Source: an uncultured Armatimonadota bacterium
Lineage (GTDB): Bacteria > Armatimonadota > Fimbriimonadia > Fimbriimonadales > Fimbriimonadaceae
Assembly (NCBI GenBank): GCA_903833215.1
Contig: CAILEM010000080.1
Span: 26,890 to 90,889 of the forward strand
Direction of reading: 5' to 3'
Length of the DNA stretch: 64,000 bases
The notes under the pieces were generated by a model, which did not search any database, was not told the DNA's origin, and saw only the letters and a list, made by a program, of their open reading frames with translations. Shown here one piece after another: positions 25,901 to 35,151 of this stretch (position 1 is the first letter of the stretch; every line of letters starts with the position of its first letter). The position numbers and the translations under genes were made by a program.

Positions 25901-26680
25901 ATCAGCTTTGAGGGCAAACCCGCTCCCACTTCCGAGTGCCAATTGGGTCACTCCAGATAGGTTTGATGGAGGGCCATAGCCGTTGTTGCTCGAACCCCAT
26001 ACGGCGACAGTTCCGTCTGCCAGCACAGCGCCGCTCTGGTAGGCGTTTGCAGCAACCCTCACCGCACCGACATTACTGGACGGAACCGAAATCTGGCCGT
26101 AGCCATTGTTACCCCAGGCGATGACGGTTCCGTCACCCTTCAGTGCCAAGCAGTGATTAGCCCCCGCCGCAATATCGAGAACGTTGTTTACGCTCGCGGG
26201 GACTTGTAGCACCCCAGAGGTCGGGTCACCCCAACATACCACGGTGCCATTGCTTCTCAGCGCCATCGAGATTCCGCCACCTGCAGCGACCTTGGTGACG
26301 TTCGAAAGGCCGATTGGCACGGCACATTGACCGAAATTTTTGGCGCCGAAAGCCCTCACCGTCCCATCGGCTAGGAGAACTAACGAATGGTAGTCGCCTG
26401 CAGCAACCTGGATGGCGTTGGTGATGCCATTAGGAACGTCGCATTCCTGATCGCGGTTGTAACCCCAGGCGACGACGGTTCCGTCCTTTCGCACGGCGAT
26501 GGTGTGATAGAAGCCCACCGCAACTTGAGAGATGGGTGCCGATGACCCGACCGAGTCCTTAATGGTTCGGTCACCGAAGAAGACGAGTCCATTCGGCCCG
26601 GTTTGAGCCCGACTCGTAGCAAGCAGCAATAGCCCAAAGGCAATGCACACCTGCACGATGATGTGTTTGAAAATTCTCAT
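22997..26680 (-). CDS. Secreted RCC1-repeat beta-propeller protein with C-terminal Ig-like repeats
   Basis: MRIFKHIIVQVCIAFGLLLLATSRA signal; about 14 units like VAAGDYHSLVLLADGTVRAFG; C-terminal GGxxxxxVxLxxPAPxxG units. Start moved from 26887 to 26680. Confidence 0.85.
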   Translation of the reverse strand: MRIFKHIIVQVCIAFGLLLLATSRAQTGPNGLVFFGDRTIKDSVGSSAPISQVAVGFYHTIAVRKDGTVVAWGYNRDQECDVPNGITNAIQVAAGDYHSLVLLADGTVRAFGAKNFGQCAVPIGLSNVTKVAAGGGISMALRSNGTVVCWGDPTSGVLQVPASVNNVLDIAAGANHCLALKGDGTVIAWGNNGYGQISVPSSNVGAVRVAANAYQSGAVLADGTVAVWGSSNNGYGPPSNLSGVTQLALGSGSGFALKADGSLVCWGPLAFGLMTPPAVSGLSQIAACQTGAVALTQEGHVLGWGDGFYGHTTTPENLTNLQTIATGAAHVAFLRNNGTIAVWGSNRNHQTELPSVMPYAFKSISCGHFFTTALATNGSFQMFGDNTAGQLNSPAGLITDAMYAAGATTFAHKLAGGFAAWGNNGYGQFSLVSALSDVVQIAGDFNEAYALRTDGTVTGIGDNYWGQMNIPSGLANVIQLSTSSAHAIALKADGTVATWGNNAYYQNDFPMGLSNVMQVAAGAGFCAALKTDGSVVAWGNNASGQSTPPDGLIGMAQIAAGDEFMVCLPRMSLVVGPYQVYGGDAAVGKVYLPTPAPKGGTLVQLSSSDPNAMVPSSVTVLEGNTVATFVVTTLNPSAPIQAIITATLGGLNETALVSIKPADFTIATNVGSIVGGSVNSASLTINLKNPAPANGATILFTSVDPALSIPAQVTIPAGAKSYFLPIGHSRVHVQTPAFYTASYLNTTRIKSVMVMPFQLTNFTVSGSSFVGGNLVPVQYSLNAASQTPIDVQVTSSNSASLPSPGTVTIGANTTGWSSSFPSTAVSATTPVSLTASLDGSTFTRSLNLISALGLQSVQSSTVGGSTNVVTMTVSLAAPAPSTGAFVSVQSSDPSATVNSPITIMPGATSATFTVSHSRVTSPKTVTISASYAGSTVSVPLTLNPFRVTSFNATATNWLGGTTVPIKVALNATPLAAISVPISSSDTATVPTPNAITVPALSSGGNGTFTSKTVGLYTAVTLTASLDGSSVDLPLKIQPALSTLVPLAPSVWSCTSTGVILTLTQPAPSSGLTVNLSGVNCQFLTSTFNIPPGAQTVIIPVTANSISAPDSMKVTVTYGVEKLVATMTLMPNAITSFTITPSTFTGSSSTVVTLSVSLSAKVAYDTFVTLTNSDPAHVTVPSVLKIAAGTDTTTITVPHSKVLRADYVTITASYGGGTKSVQLTLFPG

Positions 26681-26985
26681 TGAACGTCCTTTTCGTGCCC
26701 TCGACATCACCTGTAAATCCGACGCCCAGGGCATAACGGTTGAATTGTGAGGACACGTTTTGGAGTTCCGCGAAACGTAACGCAACTGTAACGCGCTTGT
26801 AGCGCACATGTACCGAAGGTCCCAGTGATTGTGGTCGGCACGCTGCGCCTCTATGCTGAGCCGAGGAATGGCAGGCACCACAAGCACCCGTAGACGCTGA
26901 TCGTACCGGCGTCCGGAACCGAGGAATCACACCGTGCCTTGGTGGATGGTGAGCCCGATGTTCGACTGAATTCGAAAACGAGCTG

Positions 26986-27013
26986 CGTCGGTACGATCAC
27001 CGCCGACTACGTG
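26986..27013. repeat. REP-like repeat core (28-mer)
   Basis: cgtcggtacgatcaccgccgactacgtg; identical at 32268-32295 and, as reverse complement, at 30606-30633. Confidence 0.85.
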
Positions 27014-27052
27014 GTCGGGTGAATGCGGAACGCCTCCTCACCTCCCGGTTGG

Positions 27053-27853
27053 TTACGAGATTCCCATGTTTACGGCTGCCTTTCGAAGAGCTGCGATTCT
27101 TTGGTTGGCTTTGATACCAACATCGGCATTGAGTGGGTCAGCCTTCACATAGGTGATTGCGGCATTGAGATCTCTCACAATCGCCAGCGCACGAATGTCC
27201 TTTTGGATCCATACCTTCTCCCGATTCCAAATTGAAGAGTAGGCGAGTCTGACAGCGGCGAAACCATGGCAAGCGAGGATTAGCCAGAGATTAAAGCCAG
27301 CGAGGAGCATGCCGGCAGCGCGGGCGGCATAGACAGGCAACGCCTTGACGAGTTGTGTTGTCAATGGGACGTTCAAATCCAGCAAAGCCCAAACGACGGC
27401 AAAGCGCTTGGCATCAAAGCTCAACTTGCTCCAGTTGGTGGGGAGGCTCATGTTTGACCCATCGGCAATAGCAATGGCGAGAGCCAACTCCTTGCCGCAT
27501 CGCTTCTGAAGCACTTCCACCGAACCAAATCCGAATTCGAGCGCCGCCGTTTGAATCATGTCGACATCTACCGGCTTCGGCTTGCCTTCAGGTACCTGGC
27601 AATCGAATAAGTTCCGACCTCCAATAAGGAAGAAAAATATGGATGCCGAAAAAATGGGAGACATTAGAAGGAACGGTCCTCTCTCGTCAAACCCAACGAT
27701 CCAGCGCTGGCCCATCCAGGCTACTGCCGCTGTAAGTAACGGATCGATCAGCATCCATCCGAGCAGCTTCCACCGTTTGTTCACACCTATCAATACGATG
27801 GTGGTTTGGAAGGGTTGAGCACTAGAATCGGGCTCCTCCTGTAGTAGCTGCAT
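27053..27853 (-). CDS. Membrane protein of unknown function
   Basis: MQLLQEEPDSS...LLGWMLIDPLLTAAVAWMG...LLMSPIFSASIFFFLIGG...; start approximate, the longer ORF overlaps the divergent HEAT gene. Confidence 0.55.
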   Translation of the reverse strand: MQLLQEEPDSSAQPFQTTIVLIGVNKRWKLLGWMLIDPLLTAAVAWMGQRWIVGFDERGPFLLMSPIFSASIFFFLIGGRNLFDCQVPEGKPKPVDVDMIQTAALEFGFGSVEVLQKRCGKELALAIAIADGSNMSLPTNWSKLSFDAKRFAVVWALLDLNVPLTTQLVKALPVYAARAAGMLLAGFNLWLILACHGFAAVRLAYSSIWNREKVWIQKDIRALAIVRDLNAAITYVKADPLNADVGIKANQRIAALRKAAVNMGIS

Positions 27854-27896
27854 CCGTCCCGTAACTCGAAGGGCTACGCCACGTCCAATACAACGA

Positions 27897-29354
27897 GTGA
27901 AGATGAACGTGTTAGCGATTCGGGCATTCTCCGTCTTGTCTCTCGCCTTTGCAATTCCATTTGCGATCGGGCAGGGGTTCGGAGGCATCGACTCGGATGG
28001 TGGCTTTGGCGGTTTCGGATCCATCACCTTTCGAATGCAAAAGCCAGAAAAGGCGACCCAGGCGCAGATCATTGCGCTCGTGGGCAAGCTCGGACCCGGT
28101 ATCTACCACCGGATGTCGGGATGCACTCCACCGCCAGGGTGGGGCACCGGGAGTCCTGCCGATGAGGCGGCTATGCATCTTGTTCGCATCGGTAAGGCGG
28201 CAACTCCGTTCGTCATTGAACTCGCCAAAGCACAAGACGAGGCCACGCGGGCGCTCGTCATCGAGGTCCTCAGCAGAATCAAGGACGAGCGATCCATCCC
28301 ACTCTTGATCGAAACATGCCTTGAAGACCCGAGTAGTCGCGTTAGAGAGTCGGCGGCAGAGGGATTGGCCTATTCGGGAGATAAGCGGGTTGCGCCCGCC
28401 CTCGTCTACGCCCTTAAGGACACCAATCGGCGCGTCCAAATGTATGCCCTCCAAGCGATTACGAAGTCACCTCAAGAGAATGCCATCGGGGTTCTGGTGG
28501 AGTTAATGGGCCATGCGGCCGAGTCGGTGCCATCGATTGGTCCAAGTACTTCAGCGGCGATGGTTGCTCAACAGGCTGCTTGCGCTCTAGGCGCCATCGG
28601 ACCAAAGGCGTTTGAGTCGATCACGAGACTCCTAGATTCTCCAGATCCTGCAGTGCAGGCAGTTGCACAAATCGCCCTCACCAACTGCAATGATCGGCGG
28701 GCGATTTCCAAATTGAGCGAGTTGTGCTCGTCGCCTGATGACATGACCCGGCTTCGTGCCGCCCATGCCCTGGCCCGATGGCCCGATCCACGATCCATCG
28801 CCACACTGACCAAGCTAATGCGGACGGGCGGAGGCAACTCGGCGGGGATTGCAATGCAATCGCTTGCTCAGATTGGAGGAGTCGCCCTTAATCCGATCTT
28901 CGAGGCGGCTCACGACAAGAATCCAGGCTGGGCGGATGCAGTGGCAGGGTGCCTTATGGACATCCGCGATCGATCCGCCGCTCCTCGAATTGTGGAATTA
29001 CTGAAATCACCCAACGACAGACTGCGCCAAATGGCAATGTTTCACCTGGCGACGTGGTCCGATCCCCATGCCATCCCGGCTGCCATTCACGATGCCGCAG
29101 ATAAGGACATGGAGAAGCGTCGTTTGGCCATAGGATCGCTCGGTTACTACAACGACACCGACCACCCCGAAATCATCATCCCTTTGCTGAAGGCGATGAC
29201 CGATCCTCACGAGTGGGTTCGCAGCCAGGCCGCCGGTGCTCTATTCAAGAAGCGAGACAAGCGGATTCCTCCCGCGATGAAGGTGCTCTTGAACAGCAAA
29301 GTCAAGGATGTTCCTGCCCTGGCTCAGATGGTTCTGAAGCAATATCACAGCTAA
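27897..29354 (+). CDS. HEAT-repeat (PBS-lyase-like) secreted protein
   Basis: Repeated units such as DERSIPLLIETCLEDPSSRVRESAAEGLAYSGDKRVAPALVYALKDTNRRVQMYALQAI. Confidence 0.85.
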   Translation: MKMNVLAIRAFSVLSLAFAIPFAIGQGFGGIDSDGGFGGFGSITFRMQKPEKATQAQIIALVGKLGPGIYHRMSGCTPPPGWGTGSPADEAAMHLVRIGKAATPFVIELAKAQDEATRALVIEVLSRIKDERSIPLLIETCLEDPSSRVRESAAEGLAYSGDKRVAPALVYALKDTNRRVQMYALQAITKSPQENAIGVLVELMGHAAESVPSIGPSTSAAMVAQQAACALGAIGPKAFESITRLLDSPDPAVQAVAQIALTNCNDRRAISKLSELCSSPDDMTRLRAAHALARWPDPRSIATLTKLMRTGGGNSAGIAMQSLAQIGGVALNPIFEAAHDKNPGWADAVAGCLMDIRDRSAAPRIVELLKSPNDRLRQMAMFHLATWSDPHAIPAAIHDAADKDMEKRRLAIGSLGYYNDTDHPEIIIPLLKAMTDPHEWVRSQAAGALFKKRDKRIPPAMKVLLNSKVKDVPALAQMVLKQYHS

Positions 29355-29374
29355 AAGACGGTAGGCTCTCCGGA

Positions 29375-30361
29375 ATGCTGCGGCCTGAAATAGCGGAGTT
29401 AACATCGAAGACGAATCTGACGGAAGCAGATCTCCAAGCTGTTCTCAAAGAAAGGGATCTGTACTTTTCGCAGGGCGATGAACTTGGTTATGCCCACTGT
29501 CTGACCGTACTCGCCTTCGTCGTCATATGGGTCCGCTCCGATAACAACCAACCACCGTTCGATCGCGCCTATTCACTGGCAATGGAAGCGTTGCCCATCA
29601 TGAAACGCCACCAAGATTCGGCTGGAACGATCGATGCTCTGCTCGGCGCGGTACCTTTAAGCGCTCCAGCTGAGGCGACCAGGATGCTTGACGAGGCTCT
29701 TGAGATTGCCAAGGAGATGGGCGACGACTTCCAAATCGCACGCGTACTCGGTCGTCAAGCTGCGATGTTGGGCCGTTCTGACCGAAAGCAATCCTTCAAG
29801 TTAAACAGCCAAGTACTCGAAATCTACGAAAAGATCGGTTCCGTCAGCGGGCAAGCTCGAACCCTTTTCAGCATGGCAATTCAGTGCGAAGGCGACGAGG
29901 CCAAGTTTGACTACTCCGTTCGATCGGCGAATTTGTTTCGGTCAATTGGTCGACTTGATCAGTCCGCACGAGCGATTTCACTGGCGTTGATGTATGGAAC
30001 CGAACATGTGCAGAGTTCTACGCTGCTCGAATTGGCAGAACAAGGTTTACGAGACGCTCAGACCGTTGGCAAAACGCTACTCGAAGGTTGTTTCTACAAG
30101 CATGTTGCCCAAATCCACGGTGGGCTCGGAAACTTCGAAGAAGCTGAGAAGTATCAGGGCTGGGCTCAACAAATCGACGAATCCGATGGCCTTAGCCCCA
30201 AAGAGCGGAAGCAGCAGGAGTTGCTGTTTACTCAAGAGATGATTGAGATGTGTAAGAAGCAAGGCAACGCTGAAGCGGAGAAGATGTTCAAGGAGAAGCT
30301 GCGCGAACTTAAGAAGACTAAAATTCAGAAGAAGCTCCGATCCGGAAGAGCTAAGCCATGA
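29375..30361 (+). CDS. TPR-like protein
   Basis: MLRPEIAELTSKTNLTEADLQAVLKERDLYFSQGDELGYAHCLTVLAFV...; helical repeats; start chosen at 29375. Confidence 0.65.
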   Translation: MLRPEIAELTSKTNLTEADLQAVLKERDLYFSQGDELGYAHCLTVLAFVVIWVRSDNNQPPFDRAYSLAMEALPIMKRHQDSAGTIDALLGAVPLSAPAEATRMLDEALEIAKEMGDDFQIARVLGRQAAMLGRSDRKQSFKLNSQVLEIYEKIGSVSGQARTLFSMAIQCEGDEAKFDYSVRSANLFRSIGRLDQSARAISLALMYGTEHVQSSTLLELAEQGLRDAQTVGKTLLEGCFYKHVAQIHGGLGNFEEAEKYQGWAQQIDESDGLSPKERKQQELLFTQEMIEMCKKQGNAEAEKMFKEKLRELKKTKIQKKLRSGRAKP

Positions 30362-30579
30362 TCAAGTTCGAACGCGTCGTGATCGGCATCGCTGGTGTGC
30401 TCTTGTTAACTCTTACTGGCTTCGTGGCATTCTTCAGTTCGTACGGCGAACTCTTTATCTCGACCATCCGCAAGAAGGAATGGTTCCTCGCGGCCTCTTT
30501 ATCTCCACTTGTCTTGATTTACTGCTACATCGTGTTTGTTGGATTCGCGTACATCTGGCGAGCCATCAAAGGAAAGTGA
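30358..30579 (+). CDS. Small two-TM membrane protein
   Basis: ATGA overlap with the TPR gene; two hydrophobic helices. Confidence 0.6.
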   Translation: MIKFERVVIGIAGVLLLTLTGFVAFFSSYGELFISTIRKKEWFLAASLSPLVLIYCYIVFVGFAYIWRAIKGK

Positions 30580-30605
30580 CGAGGGCCGAAGAGTTGCCCG
30601 AAGCC

Positions 30606-30633
30606 CACGTAGTCGGCGGTGATCGTACCGACG
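30606..30633. repeat. REP-like repeat core, inverted orientation
   Basis: cacgtagtcggcggtgatcgtaccgacg, exact reverse complement of the 28-mer; degenerate opposite arm at 30695-30719. Confidence 0.85.
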
Positions 30634-30895
30634 CAACAGCCGATGGACATGTATCGAATTGAAGTCAGTTCATGCCTCCATCTTTGATTCCGGACGTCGG
30701 TACAATCACCGCCGCCGACTGGCTGGGAGGTCATCCACATCTACTCTGAAACTCGGATTCAAGCCTATATCTGGTGAGTCGTCTTGCGAGGTATCGAGTC
30801 CGGCTGAGCGACTTCAGGATATTCAGCCCCATGCCTTATGAAATCCCCATTAGAGATAGCTCTGAAAATGATGTATGATGAATGAGGAGTTATAA

Positions 30896-31234
30896 ATGTC
30901 ATTCAAAGGTGATCTAGAAGCGCTAGTGCTTGGGGTGTTACAGGATGGAGATCTGCATGGGTACGAGATCTCCAAGCGGATCAAACAGACGGGGACAAAG
31001 GCCCTGCAGGTTTGGGAAGGTCAGCTTTATCCGACCTTGCATAAGCTTGAAAAAGAAGGGAATGTCAGCGCTACCTGGGTTCCCCAAGAGGGCAAGCCAC
31101 CTCGCAAGGTGTATGCCTTGACCGACGAAGGACGAAAGGAACTCGCTTCCCAGCTCAAGACCTGGCACGAGTTCTCGGCCAGCATCGAATCGCTTTTGGC
31201 TCCAAGAAAGTCAGTTACCGGAGGCGTTCAATGA
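30896..31234 (+). CDS. PadR family transcriptional regulator
   Basis: LEALVLGVLQDGDLHGYEISKRIKQTG...EGQLYPTLHKLEKEGNVSATWVPQEGKPPRKVYALTDEGRKEL. Confidence 0.92.
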   Translation: MSFKGDLEALVLGVLQDGDLHGYEISKRIKQTGTKALQVWEGQLYPTLHKLEKEGNVSATWVPQEGKPPRKVYALTDEGRKELASQLKTWHEFSASIESLLAPRKSVTGGVQ

Positions 31235-32052
31235 GATTTGGAGATTCAAAAAGAGACCTTAATCGAGCAGAGTTTCTGGAGGAACTCCGACGTGAATCTG
31301 CCCTTCATTTTGAGCCAAATGTTGCGACGGCGATGTTGCTGGAAGTTGAGGTGCACCTTGACGAAAGTATTCAAAGTCGCCTCGAACTCGGCGAGTCAAG
31401 GGAGTATGCAGAACAACAAGCCGTAAAGTCTTTCCATGAGCCCAAGCGCTTCGTGAGATCCATGGGGGCTGTCCACGAGGATGCGGTCAACCATGATCGA
31501 ATCCTGCTACTGATCGGGCTGGGCCTGGTCGGTTGGATCGGCTTTGGGCTCGAGATCGAAACCAACAGCACGGCCTGGTTTGCGTGGCCATTGGGCATTC
31601 TCGTATTGGGCTTGCTGCTGGCCGTGCGAAGCATTCAAATCGGATCCGTTCGAAAAGGGACGCTTGCGGCTCTACTCTTGACAACAACAGTCTGCATCGG
31701 CGGATTAATGCCCCTGACTTGGATTAATTCGTGGGCCTATGGCGGCATGGGATATATGCCGATATCAATGGCCAGAGAATTTGTAGCCGACCCGAAGATT
31801 TTTGAAAGGATGAACTCTTCCCAGGAGAATTCATTTGTTTCCTATGTGCCTACGCAGTCAGAAGCTGAGCAAGTGAAGGCGACCAAAGCAGCTTTGGCAG
31901 CGCCGCTTTTGGAAAGATACGCCGCTAATGCGAGCGAGACGACCCAGCTGTTCATCTTCACGTTCGCTTTGGTTAGCCTGGGGCATTTGGCCCCCGTTGC
32001 CATCCGTCGCCGTTTCCAGCAACGGTCTGGAAGGCGCGCCAGGGCTGCATAA
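31231..32052 (+). CDS. Membrane protein with permease-prefix/HAAS-like N-terminus, partner of PadR
   Basis: 4-nt overlap with padR; AMLLEVEVHLDESIQSRLELGESREYAEQQAVKSFHEPKRFVRSM. Confidence 0.7.
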   Translation: MRFGDSKRDLNRAEFLEELRRESALHFEPNVATAMLLEVEVHLDESIQSRLELGESREYAEQQAVKSFHEPKRFVRSMGAVHEDAVNHDRILLLIGLGLVGWIGFGLEIETNSTAWFAWPLGILVLGLLLAVRSIQIGSVRKGTLAALLLTTTVCIGGLMPLTWINSWAYGGMGYMPISMAREFVADPKIFERMNSSQENSFVSYVPTQSEAEQVKATKAALAAPLLERYAANASETTQLFIFTFALVSLGHLAPVAIRRRFQQRSGRRARAA

Positions 32053-32180
32053 CTGCCTTAAGTTCAGGGCCATATTGGATTGAGCCCGGTCGGGAAACCA
32101 AATCTCTGGAAACTCTCGCCGTAACTGGGTTTGAACCCAATGTGGATTCGTGGTTCGAAACCGTGCGTTGGCTGAGCCCT

Positions 32181-32369
32181 CGTAGCCGGCGGTGATTGTG
32201 CCGACGCAGCAGCCGAACGGCACGCATTGATTTGAGTCGATTTGATACCTCCCTGTCGGTTCCCGGACGTCGGTACGATCACCGCCGACTACGTGTCTGG
32301 GATGGTGGTTGTGATTTTCGAGTGCCTTCGTTCGGCTGTTGGGTCGGTACGATCACCGCCGTCTACGTG
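32181..32369. repeat. Cluster of three REP-like cores (32181-32206 inverted and degenerate; 32268-32295 perfect; 32343-32369 degenerate)
   Basis: cgtagccggcggtgattgtgccgacg ... cgtcggtacgatcaccgccgactacgtg ... gtcggtacgatcaccgccgtctacgtg. Confidence 0.85.
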
Positions 32370-32378
32370 GCTGGGAGG

Positions 32379-33557
32379 TCACTGTAATGCGGATTCCAGA
32401 ACTGACGCAACCTTGCCGTCAACGCCGTCGAAGGCTTGCGATCCCGTCGCTCGCGTGTACTTGGCGAACTTCTTGAATGCTTGTTCTAACGCAGACCAGA
32501 ACGGGACGGTGGGGCGGAAACCGGATTCCCAGTGCCACGTCTTCACGTTGAGCACGCCTTTGACGACTTGAACATCGAAGCGAGCGACGAGTTGATCTCC
32601 CCACAAGACCGGCAAAACGTAGTAACCCCATTTCCGCTTGGGCTCCGGCGTGTAGACCTCCCACAGGTAGTCGAAATCGAAGACTTGGCGAATCGCCGTG
32701 CGATCCCACATGAAGTGGTCTAGCGGAGCGATAAAGCGCACCTTGCGTGGTAGCGGTGCCTCGTCAAGCAAGCGCAAGTGAGCCTGAGTCGTATGAAATA
32801 CCATGCCCTCGACGTCGACCGAAATGAGATCGCCCGACTTCAAAAGCTCCCCTATGATTCGCGTGCGACTCTTGTCGGGGGTTCGGAAGGACCAGACTTC
32901 ATAGTTGGCGTTCGGTCTCAACAGTCCGACCGCATCAAATCGATCCAAAAGTATGCTGCGCATCGCATCCTCGACCGACATGGGAGGAGTGTCCCGTAAT
33001 CCGGCAGGAAGGACTCGTTCGGCCAGGTCGTAGATGTGTTGGCCAGACCGTCGCGAATGAGTCATCACCTCGCCCGCGTGCCATAGGCTGAGAAGTATGC
33101 GCTTGGCCATGCTGGTCCCGTACCAAGAACCTTTCAGTTCTGGGCGCTGTTCCTGATAGGCAAATTCACGTGGCGCGAGTGGCCCACGATCTCTCAGTTC
33201 ACTCAGAATCGCCTCGATTGCCTGGGGGCATTCGGCCTGGTGCTCTTTGAGCCAATCGCCATGCCAATGATGGAAAACGCGCCTTACCGGCCATGCGGAA
33301 AACGGCACCAGGCTCGCCTGCTTGTCCCAACCGTCATAGATGAATCGATCTTTGTAGGCGGCCTTTTCCCAATCGCCAACCTTGTAGCCCGGAACTCTAG
33401 ATTGAAGAACTAGGTCGTGGTTGCTTCCGGCTGGCTTGAGTGGATCGAATTGAACACTCTTCAACCGTCCGAAGATTTCGGTCAGCGTGCCGGGGCGGAA
33501 ATGGTGGCTCACCATCAATCGGCGTGCGTCCGGTTTCGTGAGCTTTAGCGGTTCCAT
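32379..33557 (-). CDS. YcaQ-family winged-helix protein (crosslink-repair DNA glycosylase-like)
   Basis: MEPLKLTKPDARRLMVSHHFRP...LKSVQFDPLKPAGSNHDLVLQSRVPGY...APLDHFMWDRTAIRQVFDFDYLWEVYTPEPKRKWGYYVLPVLWGDQLVAR. Confidence 0.88.
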   Translation of the reverse strand: MEPLKLTKPDARRLMVSHHFRPGTLTEIFGRLKSVQFDPLKPAGSNHDLVLQSRVPGYKVGDWEKAAYKDRFIYDGWDKQASLVPFSAWPVRRVFHHWHGDWLKEHQAECPQAIEAILSELRDRGPLAPREFAYQEQRPELKGSWYGTSMAKRILLSLWHAGEVMTHSRRSGQHIYDLAERVLPAGLRDTPPMSVEDAMRSILLDRFDAVGLLRPNANYEVWSFRTPDKSRTRIIGELLKSGDLISVDVEGMVFHTTQAHLRLLDEAPLPRKVRFIAPLDHFMWDRTAIRQVFDFDYLWEVYTPEPKRKWGYYVLPVLWGDQLVARFDVQVVKGVLNVKTWHWESGFRPTVPFWSALEQAFKKFAKYTRATGSQAFDGVDGKVASVLESALQ

Positions 33558-33616
33558 ATTGAATGTTCGATCTTGGCAGAAACGGATTGGAAGCACAAGA
33601 TGCCAACCTATATGCG

Positions 33617-34327
33617 ATGTTATGCTTTTCCGGGCACGGGCACCCCTTCCATCGGCGCCTTGATCATATGATCTGCGAGGTTCCCGACATCAAGGAAGCC
33701 TTCGAACTGTTCCTCAGCCTTGGCTTTCCTGAGGCATGGCCCATCGGACGGTTTTGGCCGCAGGGGCAAACGGCGGCAGTCGCATTAGGCCGCATTAATC
33801 TCGAGTTCCTTCAACTCGACGAAGGTAGCCCGAAAATAGCTCAAATTCGAACTCTGGTGTTCGAACCCGTAAGCATGGACGCCGCTATCCAGCGTCTCAA
33901 AGGCAGTGGCCTTGACGCGGATGTCAAAGAGAAGTGGGAGTCGAATCCCGAGCTACTTGCCCTCAGAGGTTTTGATCCCGAGGAGTGTAAATCCCCCCAA
34001 CTGATCTGCCGAAACGCCACTTTTGGACCCCAAGATCGAATGCCGGTCGACTTTTTTGACTGTGAGTACTCTCCCAAGTTGAAACAGAGGCTCGCGCCGA
34101 GTGCCTTTCCGGGACTTCTTCCGGTCGATCATGTTGTTCTTGGAACACCCACTCCATGGGAGAACTGGCACACCCTAGGCGAACAATTCGGACTCAGTGA
34201 AGGGAAGCGTGCTGTCGATATTGTCCTTGATGAGGAGCCTGTTGAGTTTCCAGAAGTCATAAGAATCATCTCCGACCGCGGCCCCATTGACCTGAAGGGA
34301 TGGCCCGCTCGCTTCCAATTCGCCTAA
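33617..34327 (+). CDS. VOC/glyoxalase-like domain protein
   Basis: RRLDHMICEVPDIKEAFELFLSLGFPEAWPIGRFWPQGQTAAVALGRINLEFLQL; start approximate. Confidence 0.65.
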   Translation: MLCFSGHGHPFHRRLDHMICEVPDIKEAFELFLSLGFPEAWPIGRFWPQGQTAAVALGRINLEFLQLDEGSPKIAQIRTLVFEPVSMDAAIQRLKGSGLDADVKEKWESNPELLALRGFDPEECKSPQLICRNATFGPQDRMPVDFFDCEYSPKLKQRLAPSAFPGLLPVDHVVLGTPTPWENWHTLGEQFGLSEGKRAVDIVLDEEPVEFPEVIRIISDRGPIDLKGWPARFQFA

Positions 34328-34365
34328 GCGAAAAATGCGTTCCAAGTACACTTCACCTCACGAAT

Positions 34366-34998
34366 ATGGAATTCAACGTCGTCGACTTGGGAAGAATGCC
34401 TTACTTGCCGTGCGTCGAACTCCAGAAGTCGCTCTTGGAACAGGTCATCGAAGGCAGCCAGCCGAGCACGTTGCTCTTCGTGGAACACGACCCTGTTCTG
34501 ACTCTAGGAGCGAGCTTTCACGAGCAAAATCTGCTTCTCCCAATTGCAGAATATGAGCGGAGGGGCATTGAGGTGATTCGAACGGATCGTGGTGGGGATG
34601 TCACTTTCCATGGCCCTGGCCAGCTGGTGATGTACCCAATCTTCAACCTTTCCGAAACGGAAAGAGATCTTCACAAGTGGCTTCGGAGCCTTGAAGAAAC
34701 GATGATCGTGGCCTTACGCTCGCTCGGAATTGAGGGCCGACGATTTGCGCCTCACACCGGTGCTTGGGTGAGAGATCGAAAGATCGCCGCCATCGGAATC
34801 AAGATCCGAAAATGGGTTTCAATGCACGGTATTTCGTTGAACTGCGACAATGACCTAGGTTCCTTCGACCTGATCGTCCCGTGTGGGATTAAGGGCTATG
34901 GAGTGACCTCGCTGACCAGGGAACTTGGACGCACGTTCACCATCAGTGAGGCAAAACCAGTAGCACTAGAGGCCTTTCGGACCGTATTTGTCGAATAG
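34366..34998 (+). CDS. lipB: Lipoyl(octanoyl) transferase
   Basis: LLFVEHDPVLTLGASFHEQNLL...IRTDRGGDVTFHGPGQLVMYPIFNL...GAWVRDRKIAAIGIKIRKWVSMHGISLNCDNDLGSFDLIVPCGIKGYGVTSL. Confidence 0.95.
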   Translation: MEFNVVDLGRMPYLPCVELQKSLLEQVIEGSQPSTLLFVEHDPVLTLGASFHEQNLLLPIAEYERRGIEVIRTDRGGDVTFHGPGQLVMYPIFNLSETERDLHKWLRSLEETMIVALRSLGIEGRRFAPHTGAWVRDRKIAAIGIKIRKWVSMHGISLNCDNDLGSFDLIVPCGIKGYGVTSLTRELGRTFTISEAKPVALEAFRTVFVE

Positions 34999-35151
34999 TT
35001 GACCGCGTTGATAGACATCATATTTTTCGCCTCATACTGTTTCGTCATGTGAGCCGGGGAACGGGGCAAATGATCGTTTGTCGATAGTCGTGCCGAATAC
35101 CTTGGGAGTCAACCGCCGCAGACGGTTCTTCATGGGCCACATTTCTAGGCC

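Noticed and set aside
34999-35151. SAM-type or other known riboswitch upstream of cysD
   Set aside because: No match by eye to SAM-I, SAM-II or SAH consensus elements; only a short shared 11-mer with the cysH leader was kept.
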